The notes beneath the pieces are model-generated. The model saw nothing but the letters and a program-made list of their open reading frames with translations, did no database searches and was not told the DNA's origin. Below, in pieces: positions 1-6,402 of a stretch of DNA of 21,815 nucleotides (position 1 is the first letter of the stretch; each line of letters opens with the position of its first letter). The position numbers and the translations under genes were made by a program. Source of the stretch: a virus; the IMG/VR virus record IMGVR_UViG_3300045999_003123, positions 1 to 21,815 of that record. One strand, given 5' to 3'.

Positions 1-845
1 AGCATCAATGCATACTGCTTGTCTGCATCGTTTACAGGGAACGGAGTGATTTCGGTCTTAGGTTGATCGCGCTCATTGAAGAACATAACCACCTTGCCAG
101 CGTTACGAGCACCCGACATCTTATTTTCCCAATCCATCATCATCTGCTGCTTCTGCTCAGGTGTTGCCTGACCATTGTAGAAGTTGATGATAGTAGAAGG
201 GAAAAGACCGTTCGAAATTTGGTTAATGTGGAATATAGATATCTGCTTATCTAATTCAATGTAGTTTATCGCGCTCCAATAGTCAGGACGTGGATAGACA
301 TCACTACCGGTGTAAGTAAAGCAATAATAGATTTGACGTGGCTCTTGCTCACGTGTCAAATAGTTATACTTCGGTATGAATTCAGGAGTGTTTCTTTTCT
401 TACGTGTGTTAGTCCAATCGTAGCTGTGAAAGATTCCTATTTCAGTATCGTCCTCTTGATTCACTGCGATGCGGCATTCTTCAAATGGTATAGCGTTTAG
501 CTTGGATATAACCGTTCTGTCATTGCTCCAAATGACTTCGATATAAAACCCACCAAACAACTTTAAATCGTGCGCACATGCATAGGTTAAAGAATCTATG
601 TTCAATGCATCTAATTCGGCTTGGTATTGCTCCGATTGAATACCCTTGCCAGCTATCATGTCACCAATGGCAACCACCAATGAACCATGCACAGGCGATT
701 CGTGCGCCAAATCGCGCAGGTATTGCGGAAAGTCGTTTGCATCTCCGTAATTAACCCATCCCTTTCTGTCTACCTTTTCAGCATCGCTCTTAGCAACATA
801 CTCGCTAAGCTTTAAAGAAACTATATTTGATTCGTTATGGTTCAT
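1..845 (-). CDS. phage portal protein, 3' part outside window
   Basis: The reading frame is open from ATG at 845 to the left edge, giving about 281 N-terminal residues (MNHNESNIVSLKLSEYVAK...). The portal forms the ring at the capsid vertex through which DNA is packaged and to which the tail connects. Portal-like features seen: an early segment GWVNYGDANDFPQYL followed by AHESPVHGSLVVAIGDMIAGKG, then FGGFYIEVIWSNDRTVISKLNAIPFEECRI in pieces, and a later YWSAINYIELDKQ segment preceding the long helical stem region; this order is typical of portals of Bacteroidota siphophages. The start overlaps the end of the upstream 129-residue gene by 11 bases, consistent with translational coupling. The gene is incomplete only because the window ends. 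Identification is by recognition of the family pattern, not by a search. Confidence 0.82.
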   Translation of the reverse strand, partial: MNHNESNIVSLKLSEYVAKSDAEKVDRKGWVNYGDANDFPQYLRDLAHESPVHGSLVVAIGDMIAGKGIQSEQYQAELDALNIDSLTYACAHDLKLFGGFYIEVIWSNDRTVISKLNAIPFEECRIAVNQEDDTEIGIFHSYDWTNTRKKRNTPEFIPKYNYLTREQEPRQIYYCFTYTGSDVYPRPDYWSAINYIELDKQISIFHINQISNGLFPSTIINFYNGQATPEQKQQMMMDWENKMSGARNAGKVVMFFNERDQPKTEITPFPVNDADKQYALM

Positions 846-1224
846 AGATTATATCGTTTGGTATTGTGATAGAAGGCACATCGAAGAACTGGGTGTTTGC
901 CGTTAATACGACATAACCACGCTTGAGCAAACCTACTACACTTGCGTTTGTTGGATCAATATTTACAGCTGAATTTTGACCGTATACGTCATAACGATAG
1001 CGACCTGCCAACGTTAGTGAACTGGTTGTTACAGTCAATTGAGTTATTCGCACATTCTCATTTACGATCTGCGCCACCTGTGCAAGCTTATCTCCGGTTG
1101 TGCTATTTTCTTCGTGTGTCAAAATCAACAGGTAGTGCGTGAATGGTGTGGCAAAATACTGCCTTGTTTCATCTAGCTGTAAGTAGATGGTTTGTGCAGG
1201 TGTATCGGTTTGTAAATATATCAT
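835..1224 (-). CDS. small virion structural protein, 129 aa (function unknown)
   Basis: A 129-residue, beta-rich protein without cysteines, signal peptide or membrane segment. It begins MIYLQTDTPAQTIYLQLDET and contains the phrase TLAGRYRYDVYGQNSAVN followed by VVGLLKRGYVVLT, a pattern I have seen in short proteins encoded between capsid/tail and portal genes of Bacteroidota phages; their role is not established as far as I know. Its position between the tail-tube-like gene and the portal, in the same leftward direction, suggests a virion or connector component. It starts 86 bases after the previous gene, behind a hairpin terminator, and ends inside the portal start (11-base overlap). Alternative: a decoration or head-tail joining protein. 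Confidence 0.6.
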   Translation of the reverse strand: MIYLQTDTPAQTIYLQLDETRQYFATPFTHYLLILTHEENSTTGDKLAQVAQIVNENVRITQLTVTTSSLTLAGRYRYDVYGQNSAVNIDPTNASVVGLLKRGYVVLTANTQFFDVPSITIPNDIIYEP

Positions 1225-1238
1225 AGTCTTTTTAAATT

Positions 1239-1271
1239 AAAAGGGCAAGTCATGAATAACCTGCCCTTTTT
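1239..1271. terminator. hairpin terminator between tail-tube-like gene and 129-aa gene
   Basis: A nine-pair stem (AAAAGGGCA at 1239-1247 with TGCCCTTTT at 1262-1270) and a 14-base loop. Reading rightward it is followed by a T tract; reading leftward by TTTTAATTT. The leftward gene downstream continues the operon, so here it would act as an attenuator or 3'-end stabiliser. Confidence 0.6.
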
Positions 1272-1310
1272 TTCAATACAACAAGAACACACAAAACGGA
1301 AAACAAATTC

Positions 1311-1886
1311 TTAGTAAGCAGGGCTTACAACGATACCCGTAAAATTTTCAAATGGTGTTTCACCTGCACCGTATGGTTCCAAGTGACTAGCAGGAACAAG
1401 ATTTTCTGCAATCAATGTTACTTGATAACCCATCAAATCTGCCTTCTGCTGTCCTGATTGAACAGTACCTGCAGTAAGTTGCGCTCCTTCAGTGGTACCA
1501 ATCAACAAAATTTGATCATCATTTGTACGAACGAACACAATCATTTTAGCCTTAGCAACATTCAAAAATTCGTTACGCATATCTTGGTTCAACTTACCGA
1601 AAGTCCATCCAACTTCCTGCGAGAAAAACAGTGTACCTGTTTCCAAATTCTTTTGTACCGTTTCAACGTATGAACCTGAATTGCGGAAAGGAACGTAACG
1701 ATAGATAGTTACAGGCGCAAGTGCTGTTCCGGGCAATCCAGTCACAAAACCATCAAGATCGTAAGTGATGCCTGAAGTGAAATCACTACCATCCGCTAAT
1801 GTGTAGTTAGTAATAAGAACCTCTTTAACCCCACCGATACCTTCAAGGCATCCAAGTGTAAAGCCGGTTGTCAATTCACAAGCCAT
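1311..1886 (-). CDS. putative major tail tube protein
   Basis: A 191-residue soluble protein (MACELTTGFTLGCLEGIGG...) with no membrane segment. It is predominantly beta-like by eye, with a central helix-prone stretch (LNQDMRNEFLNVAKAKMIVFV) and a C-terminal part ending MGYQVTLIAENLVPASHLEPY. Proteins of this size, coded next to the major capsid gene with their own intergenic spacers, are commonly the tail tube subunit in siphophages. The gene is flanked on both sides by hairpin terminators (1239-1271 and 1911-1931), which would give it a discrete abundant transcript as expected for a major virion protein. The tail-tube call is inference from size, context and fold impression; a second capsid or head-completion protein is the main alternative. 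Confidence 0.5.
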   Translation of the reverse strand: MACELTTGFTLGCLEGIGGVKEVLITNYTLADGSDFTSGITYDLDGFVTGLPGTALAPVTIYRYVPFRNSGSYVETVQKNLETGTLFFSQEVGWTFGKLNQDMRNEFLNVAKAKMIVFVRTNDDQILLIGTTEGAQLTAGTVQSGQQKADLMGYQVTLIAENLVPASHLEPYGAGETPFENFTGIVVSPAY

Positions 1887-1910
1887 ATTATTATTTTTTT
1901 AATTGGTTAA

Positions 1911-1931
1911 AAGGGGGCTGTTACACCCCCT
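1911..1931. terminator. hairpin terminator downstream of the major capsid gene
   Basis: A GGGGG (1913-1917) to CCCCC (1926-1930) stem, extended by one A-T pair, with an eight-base loop. Read leftward it is followed by TTTTAACC. It lies in the 59-base gap between the capsid gene and the tail-tube-like gene, so it probably makes a capsid-rich transcript with partial read-through. Confidence 0.65.
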
Positions 1932-1945
1932 CCTTAATTTATTGA

Positions 1946-2842
1946 TTATGCACCCCAGTAGGTGATGTCCTCACCAACTGCAATCTGTGCACCCAAGTAG
2001 AAACGTGCACCGTAGCGAACGTTCTGTGAACCATCAAGATTTTGCATGTCCAAAATGAAGATTTCATTCATTTGGTTCTCTTGCCAAGTACCAAGCATCA
2101 AGTTTGACTTTTGTGCAAACACGATGTTGTTAGCAGCCATACCCGGACATACGTAGATTTCGTACATACCTACGAAACGCTTAGAAACTTCAGGACCACC
2201 TGTCAAGTACCAACCGTTGCCAGCAGCAATCTGTGCTTGCATGTAGGCTTCCCAAGCAGCCTGTCCCATGTACAAAGCTGGCTTTTCAGCAGCACCCTTA
2301 ACAGCCGAATTTGCTGTGTTGATGATGTCCCAAATGGTAGCGATGATGTTTGTTGCATCAAGTGCGCCTGAACCTGCAGATACAGCACCTGAACCGGCTG
2401 CCTTGATCAAAGTCAAGAAACCATCGTACTGACCAGCGGTGAGGTTAACACCGTTCCACATTACAGATTCGTTAGCAGCAGCAATACCATTTACCAAACG
2501 CTCAATGATAGCGTCTTGGATTTGCGTGCTTACGCGACCGCTCATTACATCAGCTGTTGACCAATCGGTGAACAATTCTCTCTTACAGATTTCGCGCTGA
2601 ACTTGGAATTCTTCCAAAGTCAAAACGCGCTCGCTCAAGTTGATTGTTCCTGTTGGAGTGAAATCACATGTGCCTGCAGCGAAAGTTACAGTGTCATCAA
2701 TTTTACGTACTACTGATTTGTATGGTACGTTTGGCTTCATTGTAACGTATTGAGTTGATACGTTAGATAGCAGAGCCTTTGCTACAATTTCACCTGCCAG
2801 TTGTCCTGAGTAGGTGTTGTTTAATAGAACTGGATTTGGCAT
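1946..2842 (-). CDS. major capsid protein
   Basis: A 298-residue protein (MPNPVLLNNTYSGQLAGEIVAKALL...) that would be the shell subunit. Evidence: it lies directly after the scaffold gene and before a strong terminator; the N-terminal part reads like an HK97-type arm and loop (YVTMKPNVPYKSVVRKIDD, then FTPTGTINLSERVLTLEEFQV and KRELFTDW), the middle holds an Ala/Gly-rich helical domain (residues about 150-215), and the end has YEIYVCPGMAANNIVFAQ followed by NVRYGARFYLGAQIAVGEDI, a usual closing strand set of Bacteroidota phage capsids. No protease-processed N-terminal domain is obvious, so maturation may act mainly on the scaffold. The gene starts 29 bases after the scaffold stop. High confidence from combined sequence and position. 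Confidence 0.82.
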   Translation of the reverse strand: MPNPVLLNNTYSGQLAGEIVAKALLSNVSTQYVTMKPNVPYKSVVRKIDDTVTFAAGTCDFTPTGTINLSERVLTLEEFQVQREICKRELFTDWSTADVMSGRVSTQIQDAIIERLVNGIAAANESVMWNGVNLTAGQYDGFLTLIKAAGSGAVSAGSGALDATNIIATIWDIINTANSAVKGAAEKPALYMGQAAWEAYMQAQIAAGNGWYLTGGPEVSKRFVGMYEIYVCPGMAANNIVFAQKSNLMLGTWQENQMNEIFILDMQNLDGSQNVRYGARFYLGAQIAVGEDITYWGA

Positions 2843-2871
2843 ATTACTTTACTTTTTTATTCTTTGATTAA

Positions 2872-3459
2872 TTACTTTTTTGAACGGATGCCTTCCATGA
2901 AGTCGCTGAATGATGAACCATTCGAAGCAACAACCGGAGAAGCATTCTTTTTAAACTCTTGTGATTTAACAGAAGGTACAGCAGGTGCTTTCTTAACTGA
3001 AGCAAGTTCAGTCTTCAATGCTTCTGCATCCTTCTTAGCAGTTTCTACTGCCGCAGCTAGTTCAGTCTTTTCAACTTCAAGTGCAGCAATGCGCTCCGAC
3101 AAGTTACCGATAACAGCAACTAAGTCTTCGCTGCTCATTTCGGTAGATTGTTCTTCGCGTTCGATTTCGGCAATTAGACCATCTTCGCCTACGACTACTT
3201 TGGTCACACCATCTTCTAATAGGTATTCACCTGCAGGTACGGGCACTGGGTTTCCTTCAGCATCTTGAGTAAAGATGTCCACACCTACTGTCCACTCATC
3301 AGCGGTAGAATAGATTTTAGTACCATCATTCAAAGTACCTTCTACTGCAAACTTTACTTCTGTTGCAGCAGCTTCTTCTTCGAACTTGATACCCACTGTT
3401 GAAGGATCAATGCCGTACTTATTGAATACGGATTTGATTTGTTCTTTAATATTCGACAT
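2872..3459 (-). CDS. capsid scaffolding protein
   Basis: A 195-residue acidic protein (MSNIKEQIKSVFNKYGIDPSTV...) immediately before the capsid gene. Residues about 1-100 are beta-like and Glu-rich (EYLLEDGVTKVVVGEDGLIAEI); residues about 105-155 form a clear heptad-type coiled coil (LVAVIGNLSERIAALEVEK, then Lys/Ala/Glu-rich helix); the tail is Pro/Ser/Lys-rich and ends SSFSDFMEGIRSKK, a short basic amphipathic helix like the capsid-binding end of scaffolds. Scaffold subunits fill the procapsid and are removed by the maturation protease, which fits the XkdF-like gene upstream. It is separated from that gene by 317 bases holding an opposite-strand regulator and a terminator, so it must be driven by a promoter of its own or by read-through; only a near-match (TGTTTTTG, minus strand) is visible. 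Confidence 0.75.
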   Translation of the reverse strand: MSNIKEQIKSVFNKYGIDPSTVGIKFEEEAAATEVKFAVEGTLNDGTKIYSTADEWTVGVDIFTQDAEGNPVPVPAGEYLLEDGVTKVVVGEDGLIAEIEREEQSTEMSSEDLVAVIGNLSERIAALEVEKTELAAAVETAKKDAEALKTELASVKKAPAVPSVKSQEFKKNASPVVASNGSSFSDFMEGIRSKK

Positions 3460-3482
3460 GTTTGGATATTTGGGTATAGTAG

Positions 3483-3526
3483 CAAAAACAGCGTTTTGTT
3501 ACATGTAGCCACATGTCTTATCTTAG
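3483..3526 (+). promoter_or_regulatory. promoter with operator-like repeats for the RHH gene
   Basis: TTTG at 3495-3498 and TATCTTAG at 3519-3526 (one mismatch to TAnnTTTG) are 20 bases apart, as in Bacteroidota promoters. Between them lie two copies of the palindrome ACATGT (3501-3506 and 3511-3516) separated by four bases. A second inverted pair, CAAAA/TTTTG, spans 3483-3498. Two palindromic half-sites inside the promoter fit binding by a dimer-of-dimers repressor such as the downstream ribbon-helix-helix protein; autoregulation is inferred. Confidence 0.5.
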
Positions 3527-3549
3527 CGGTATAAATAAATACCCATATT

Positions 3550-3684
3550 ATGAAAGCAAACCCTGAGTTTATGACGAAGAAGATTTCAGTTCGTCTAACT
3601 GAAAAGCAGTACAAGGCTGTGATGAAAAATGCAAAAGCAAGCAAGATGACAGTAGCGGAATATTCGCGTGCCTGCATGCTGTAA
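3550..3684 (+). CDS. small ribbon-helix-helix DNA-binding protein, 44 aa
   Basis: ATG at 3550 opens a 44-residue frame (MKANPEFMTKKISVRLTEKQ...). Residues about 10-44 match the ribbon-helix-helix layout: a polar beta strand (KKISVRLTE), helix A (KQYKAVMKNAKAS), turn (KM) and helix B beginning TVAEYSRACML, like MobC- or Arc-type proteins and the CopG family. Such dimers bind DNA through the strand. It is the only plus-strand gene in the left arm and lies between the protease and scaffold genes. A promoter with paired ACATGT sites precedes it and a hairpin terminator begins just after its stop, so it is a self-contained transcription unit. It could repress itself and, from the same site, the leftward scaffold/capsid unit; that is inference. 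An alternative start at Met8 would remove the first seven residues. Confidence 0.68.
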   Translation: MKANPEFMTKKISVRLTEKQYKAVMKNAKASKMTVAEYSRACML

Positions 3685-3690
3685 AAAAAA

Positions 3691-3719
3691 AGAAGGGGCT
3701 CGTTTGCCCCTATCTTTTT
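3691..3719. terminator. bidirectional terminator after RHH gene and protease gene
   Basis: The stem AGGGGC (3694-3699) pairs with GCCCCT (3706-3711) around a six-base loop. It is followed rightward by a T-rich tract (3713-3719) and, read leftward, by a run of T (complement of the A run at 3683-3691). It would end the plus-strand RHH transcript and also the leftward transcript leaving the protease gene. Confidence 0.75.
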
Positions 3720-3776
3720 AATCTAAAACCTAAATCTCTTATGACGTTTATATAACCAACGTTCGGCAAATATATA

Positions 3777-4367
3777 TCATTTTCCCAAACCTGCAAGTAT
3801 TTGGTCTAGTTCCAAAACCAATTCTGCTTCGTAGTTTTTAACCCCACTCATAGCTACGCCCACTTCATTAAAGAAGCCTTCAATGCTGTAACCTTTTACT
3901 TTTCCTTCCTTTACATCATTCCAAACATGGTCTTCATCTACTTTGGTTCCGATGAACCATGTACCATCAGGCAGTTCAGGCAACCCGAGTTGAATGCTCT
4001 TATCATTCTTGCCTTCTTTCAACCATGATTCCACCACTGTCACACCGGTAACAGGTATTTCATGTTGCAGGTTAGTGGTATGTTGCAGATTCTTTTTGAA
4101 GAATTGATGCGCTATTGCCTGCACTGTTGCCTTTTCAAAGTACACATAGTAAGGTTCGCCTTTCTCGTCATAGCGCAGTATCTCCTTATCCGGTATCAAT
4201 GCAGGTCCATATAGCATTCTACGTTCGTCATCCACTTTGGCAAACTGAATCTTGCTCAATGCAATCCAATTTTCTTCGATTGCTGGCATGTCTACTAGCC
4301 CCATCGCTGTAATACCTAAACGACCTTCCTCGTCAATTACACACTTAACTACTTTTCTTTTTTCCAT
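3777..4367 (-). CDS. XkdF-like prohead maturation protease
   Basis: A 196-residue protein whose layout matches the XkdF-like putative serine protease family (peptidase U35 type) that trims scaffold and capsid during head maturation. Seen: DMPAIEENWIALS (26-38), the family signature YGPALIPDKEILR (53-65), YYVYFEKATV followed by the FFKKNLQHTTNLQHE helix (89-103) with a candidate catalytic His, GVTVVESWL (108-116) with a candidate catalytic Ser at 114, GTWFIGTKV (135-143), and KGYSIEGFF (158-166). The exact catalytic assignment is inferred from family habit. It follows the tape measure gene by 18 bases and is followed by a bidirectional terminator and then scaffold and capsid genes, which fits its proposed substrates. 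Length is normal for the family. Confidence 0.75.
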   Translation of the reverse strand: MEKRKVVKCVIDEEGRLGITAMGLVDMPAIEENWIALSKIQFAKVDDERRMLYGPALIPDKEILRYDEKGEPYYVYFEKATVQAIAHQFFKKNLQHTTNLQHEIPVTGVTVVESWLKEGKNDKSIQLGLPELPDGTWFIGTKVDEDHVWNDVKEGKVKGYSIEGFFNEVGVAMSGVKNYEAELVLELDQILAGLGK

Positions 4368-4386
4368 GATTTAAATATATATTGTT

Positions 4387-6228
4387 TTATCCTATACGTG
4401 CTAAGTCTTCTACATTCTCGCGTACTTCTTGTTGACTTGATACATCACCTGCCAACACATACGCACGTGGTAAGTATTGATCAGGGCGATTTGTAACGAC
4501 CTGCGCAGCAAATGGATTGAACGTTGCTGGTTGTGTACCTTCGTTACCACCACCACCGAATGAAGGTGGAGTTGTGTTGTTATTACCCGGTGTCGAACCA
4601 CTACCTTGAAACTGTTGTGATGCGATTGTTGCAACATTGGCAAGACCAGCAGCAACTGCAACACCTGCAGCTACAAATGGCGCACCCGGAAAGGCAACAG
4701 TGATTGGGTTCTTTGCTGTGCTGTTAAAGATTGAGTTAGCAGATTCGTAAGTGCTAATGGTTGCCTGTGCTATACTGATTGCCTTTTGCACCTTAAATGC
4801 TGCCTTTGCAGTCTTTTCATTATTCTTACCAAATGCTGAAGTGATAGCAGCTATACCATCCAATGTTTGCTTTGCAAAATCTAACTTTTGCATCTGCGCA
4901 TTTTTTTCAATTTGCGCAACTTCATCCGCATTCATCTGTGCAATAATTGCAAGCTGTTCAGCATTGCCTTTGGCAGCATCGCGCATGGCTGCATACTTCG
5001 CATCAGCCATTGCAATCTCTTTATCTACACCTTCCTGCATTAACTGAATACTGAAATCCTGTGCGTTTCGCTGTGCTTCTAATTCAGCATCAAAATCACT
5101 TATACCACTTTTCGCACTATCCGGTTGTGTTTGGTCAGCTTCAATTTGTGCTTTTAACTTTTGGCTTTGCTCATATATTTTACCCCTGAGTGCAGATAAA
5201 CGCTGACCTGCTTCTTCAAGTCTGCGCAGTCTATCTTCTTCACGTTTTTGAGCATCATCTTGCGCTTTTTGGTCTGCTTCAGTGATTGATTTATTTATAT
5301 CAGTCAATACTTTTTCAAATGCAGCATTTTCTTTAATAGCAGCATCTAAACGTTGTTGCTGGTATTCATCTAACTTACCACCACGCTCAACAATTAGATT
5401 GAACTCATTAATCAAATTTTCATTTAATACTTTAACTTGATCGCTGTATTCTTTAAACTTTTCACGCGCTTGTTTTAAGTTACCTCCTGAAGCTTGTAGG
5501 ATTTGTTGACTTTTTTTCTCGACATCACTACCTACAGTATTCGCATATTCCTTTACATTATCTAACGCTTCCTTATTTTGTTGCTTAATTTTTTCGGCTT
5601 GCTCGGCTGCTTTAGTATTCGTTAATCCTATCGCATCGGATAACGCAAGCAAACTATCCTTAAGAAATGTAACAGAATCGGATATTCCTGTAAAGAAATT
5701 ACCCAATGCACCGCCCGAATTTTTAAGTGCCTCAAAATTTGCAATGATTCCTACTAAAACAGTTCCAAGTAAGAAAATAGGATTTGTCAACAGTGCCTTA
5801 CCTAAAGTGCCCAGCGTAGAAGTCAAACCTTTTACACCTTCGCTTACATCCTTTAGCTTGATACTACCAGCATTCTGTGCAAATAATTTAGCACCTTCCG
5901 CAGCACCTTGAAAATCTAATGAAAATAAACGTGATGTAACAAGTCCAATGGAACCGCTAACCTTTTCGAATGCACCACCTGCCTGTGTACCTACAGCTTG
6001 CGCTGCATCTTGCATCCTATCCTTAAGTTCACCCGCCGCGATACTAAGGTCACGGTACTTTTGCGTTTGTGGATCAGTGTTGGCAAGCTGCTGATTTAAT
6101 TCGCGAAGCTGTGCCCTAAGCGATTTTCCTGAATTATCTGCGCTGTCTAAAGCACTACCTAACTGTCGTAGGTTCTGCTCACTTTTCGCAGTGTCAATTT
6201 CAAATGTCCGTACAATAGGTTCAGCCAT
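4387..6228 (-). CDS. tail tape measure protein
   Basis: A 613-residue, helix-rich protein that would set tail length and enter the host envelope during DNA delivery. Residues 15-80 are coiled-coil-like (SEQNLRQLGSALDSADN, LRAQLRELNQQLANTD). A hydrophobic segment at 145-165 (LLTNPIFLLGTVLVGIIANF) looks transmembrane. Residues about 205-480 are long charged helices rich in Lys/Gln/Glu. A second hydrophobic Ala/Gly-rich stretch near 510-540 follows AFKVQKAISIAQATISTYES, a phrase I recognise from tape measure C-termini of Bacteroidota phages. The end is Gly/Asn/Pro-rich. It is short for a tape measure protein, implying a modest tail if the usual residue-to-length proportion holds. Its ATG overlaps the stop of the 57-residue membrane protein (TAATG), so the two are translationally coupled. 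Confidence 0.85.
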   Translation of the reverse strand: MAEPIVRTFEIDTAKSEQNLRQLGSALDSADNSGKSLRAQLRELNQQLANTDPQTQKYRDLSIAAGELKDRMQDAAQAVGTQAGGAFEKVSGSIGLVTSRLFSLDFQGAAEGAKLFAQNAGSIKLKDVSEGVKGLTSTLGTLGKALLTNPIFLLGTVLVGIIANFEALKNSGGALGNFFTGISDSVTFLKDSLLALSDAIGLTNTKAAEQAEKIKQQNKEALDNVKEYANTVGSDVEKKSQQILQASGGNLKQAREKFKEYSDQVKVLNENLINEFNLIVERGGKLDEYQQQRLDAAIKENAAFEKVLTDINKSITEADQKAQDDAQKREEDRLRRLEEAGQRLSALRGKIYEQSQKLKAQIEADQTQPDSAKSGISDFDAELEAQRNAQDFSIQLMQEGVDKEIAMADAKYAAMRDAAKGNAEQLAIIAQMNADEVAQIEKNAQMQKLDFAKQTLDGIAAITSAFGKNNEKTAKAAFKVQKAISIAQATISTYESANSIFNSTAKNPITVAFPGAPFVAAGVAVAAGLANVATIASQQFQGSGSTPGNNNTTPPSFGGGGNEGTQPATFNPFAAQVVTNRPDQYLPRAYVLAGDVSSQQEVRENVEDLARIG

Positions 6229-6401
6229 TAGTAGATGAGTTTATAGATTAAAAAAATAACACTTAGTCCTAGCAAGATGCGCCATGTATACAGTGTAACA
6301 TACCATAACACACGCTGCCATTTACGCAATGAATAGTTATGTTCCTTCTTTGTTGCGATTCCTAGCTGGATGTAGCGCATTGAGTTTTTGATTGAATCCA
6401 T
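6228..6401 (-). CDS. small single-pass membrane protein, 57 aa
   Basis: ATG at 6401 gives 57 residues (MDSIKNSMRYIQLGIATKKE...) and a TAA that shares its last A with the tape measure ATG. Residues about 1-30 are basic and polar; residues about 33-55 (LWYVTLYTWRILLGLSVIFL) form a membrane helix with a charged Arg near its middle. It starts one base after the stop of the 1108-residue tail gene. The tight packing on both sides (no free base on one side, one on the other) and leftward frame openness support a real gene. Position next to the tape measure gene suggests a tail- or envelope-related role, but the family is not recognised. A holin is possible; nothing in the sequence decides this. Confidence 0.65.
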   Translation of the reverse strand: MDSIKNSMRYIQLGIATKKEHNYSLRKWQRVLWYVTLYTWRILLGLSVIFLIYKLIY

Positions 6402-6402
6402 T

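Noticed and set aside
63-254. Plus-strand open frame of 63 codons
   Set aside because: It lies antisense to the portal gene, whose frame reads as recognisable protein; composition of the plus-strand product is implausible.
2111-2371. Plus- and minus-strand frames inside the capsid gene
   Set aside because: They are out-of-frame shadows of the capsid coding sequence with no coupling or family pattern.
3354-3677. 107-codon minus-strand frame across the RHH gene
   Set aside because: It crosses the promoter, operator and RHH gene, overlaps the scaffold start and codes for low-plausibility hydrophobic sequence; the RHH gene explains the region better.
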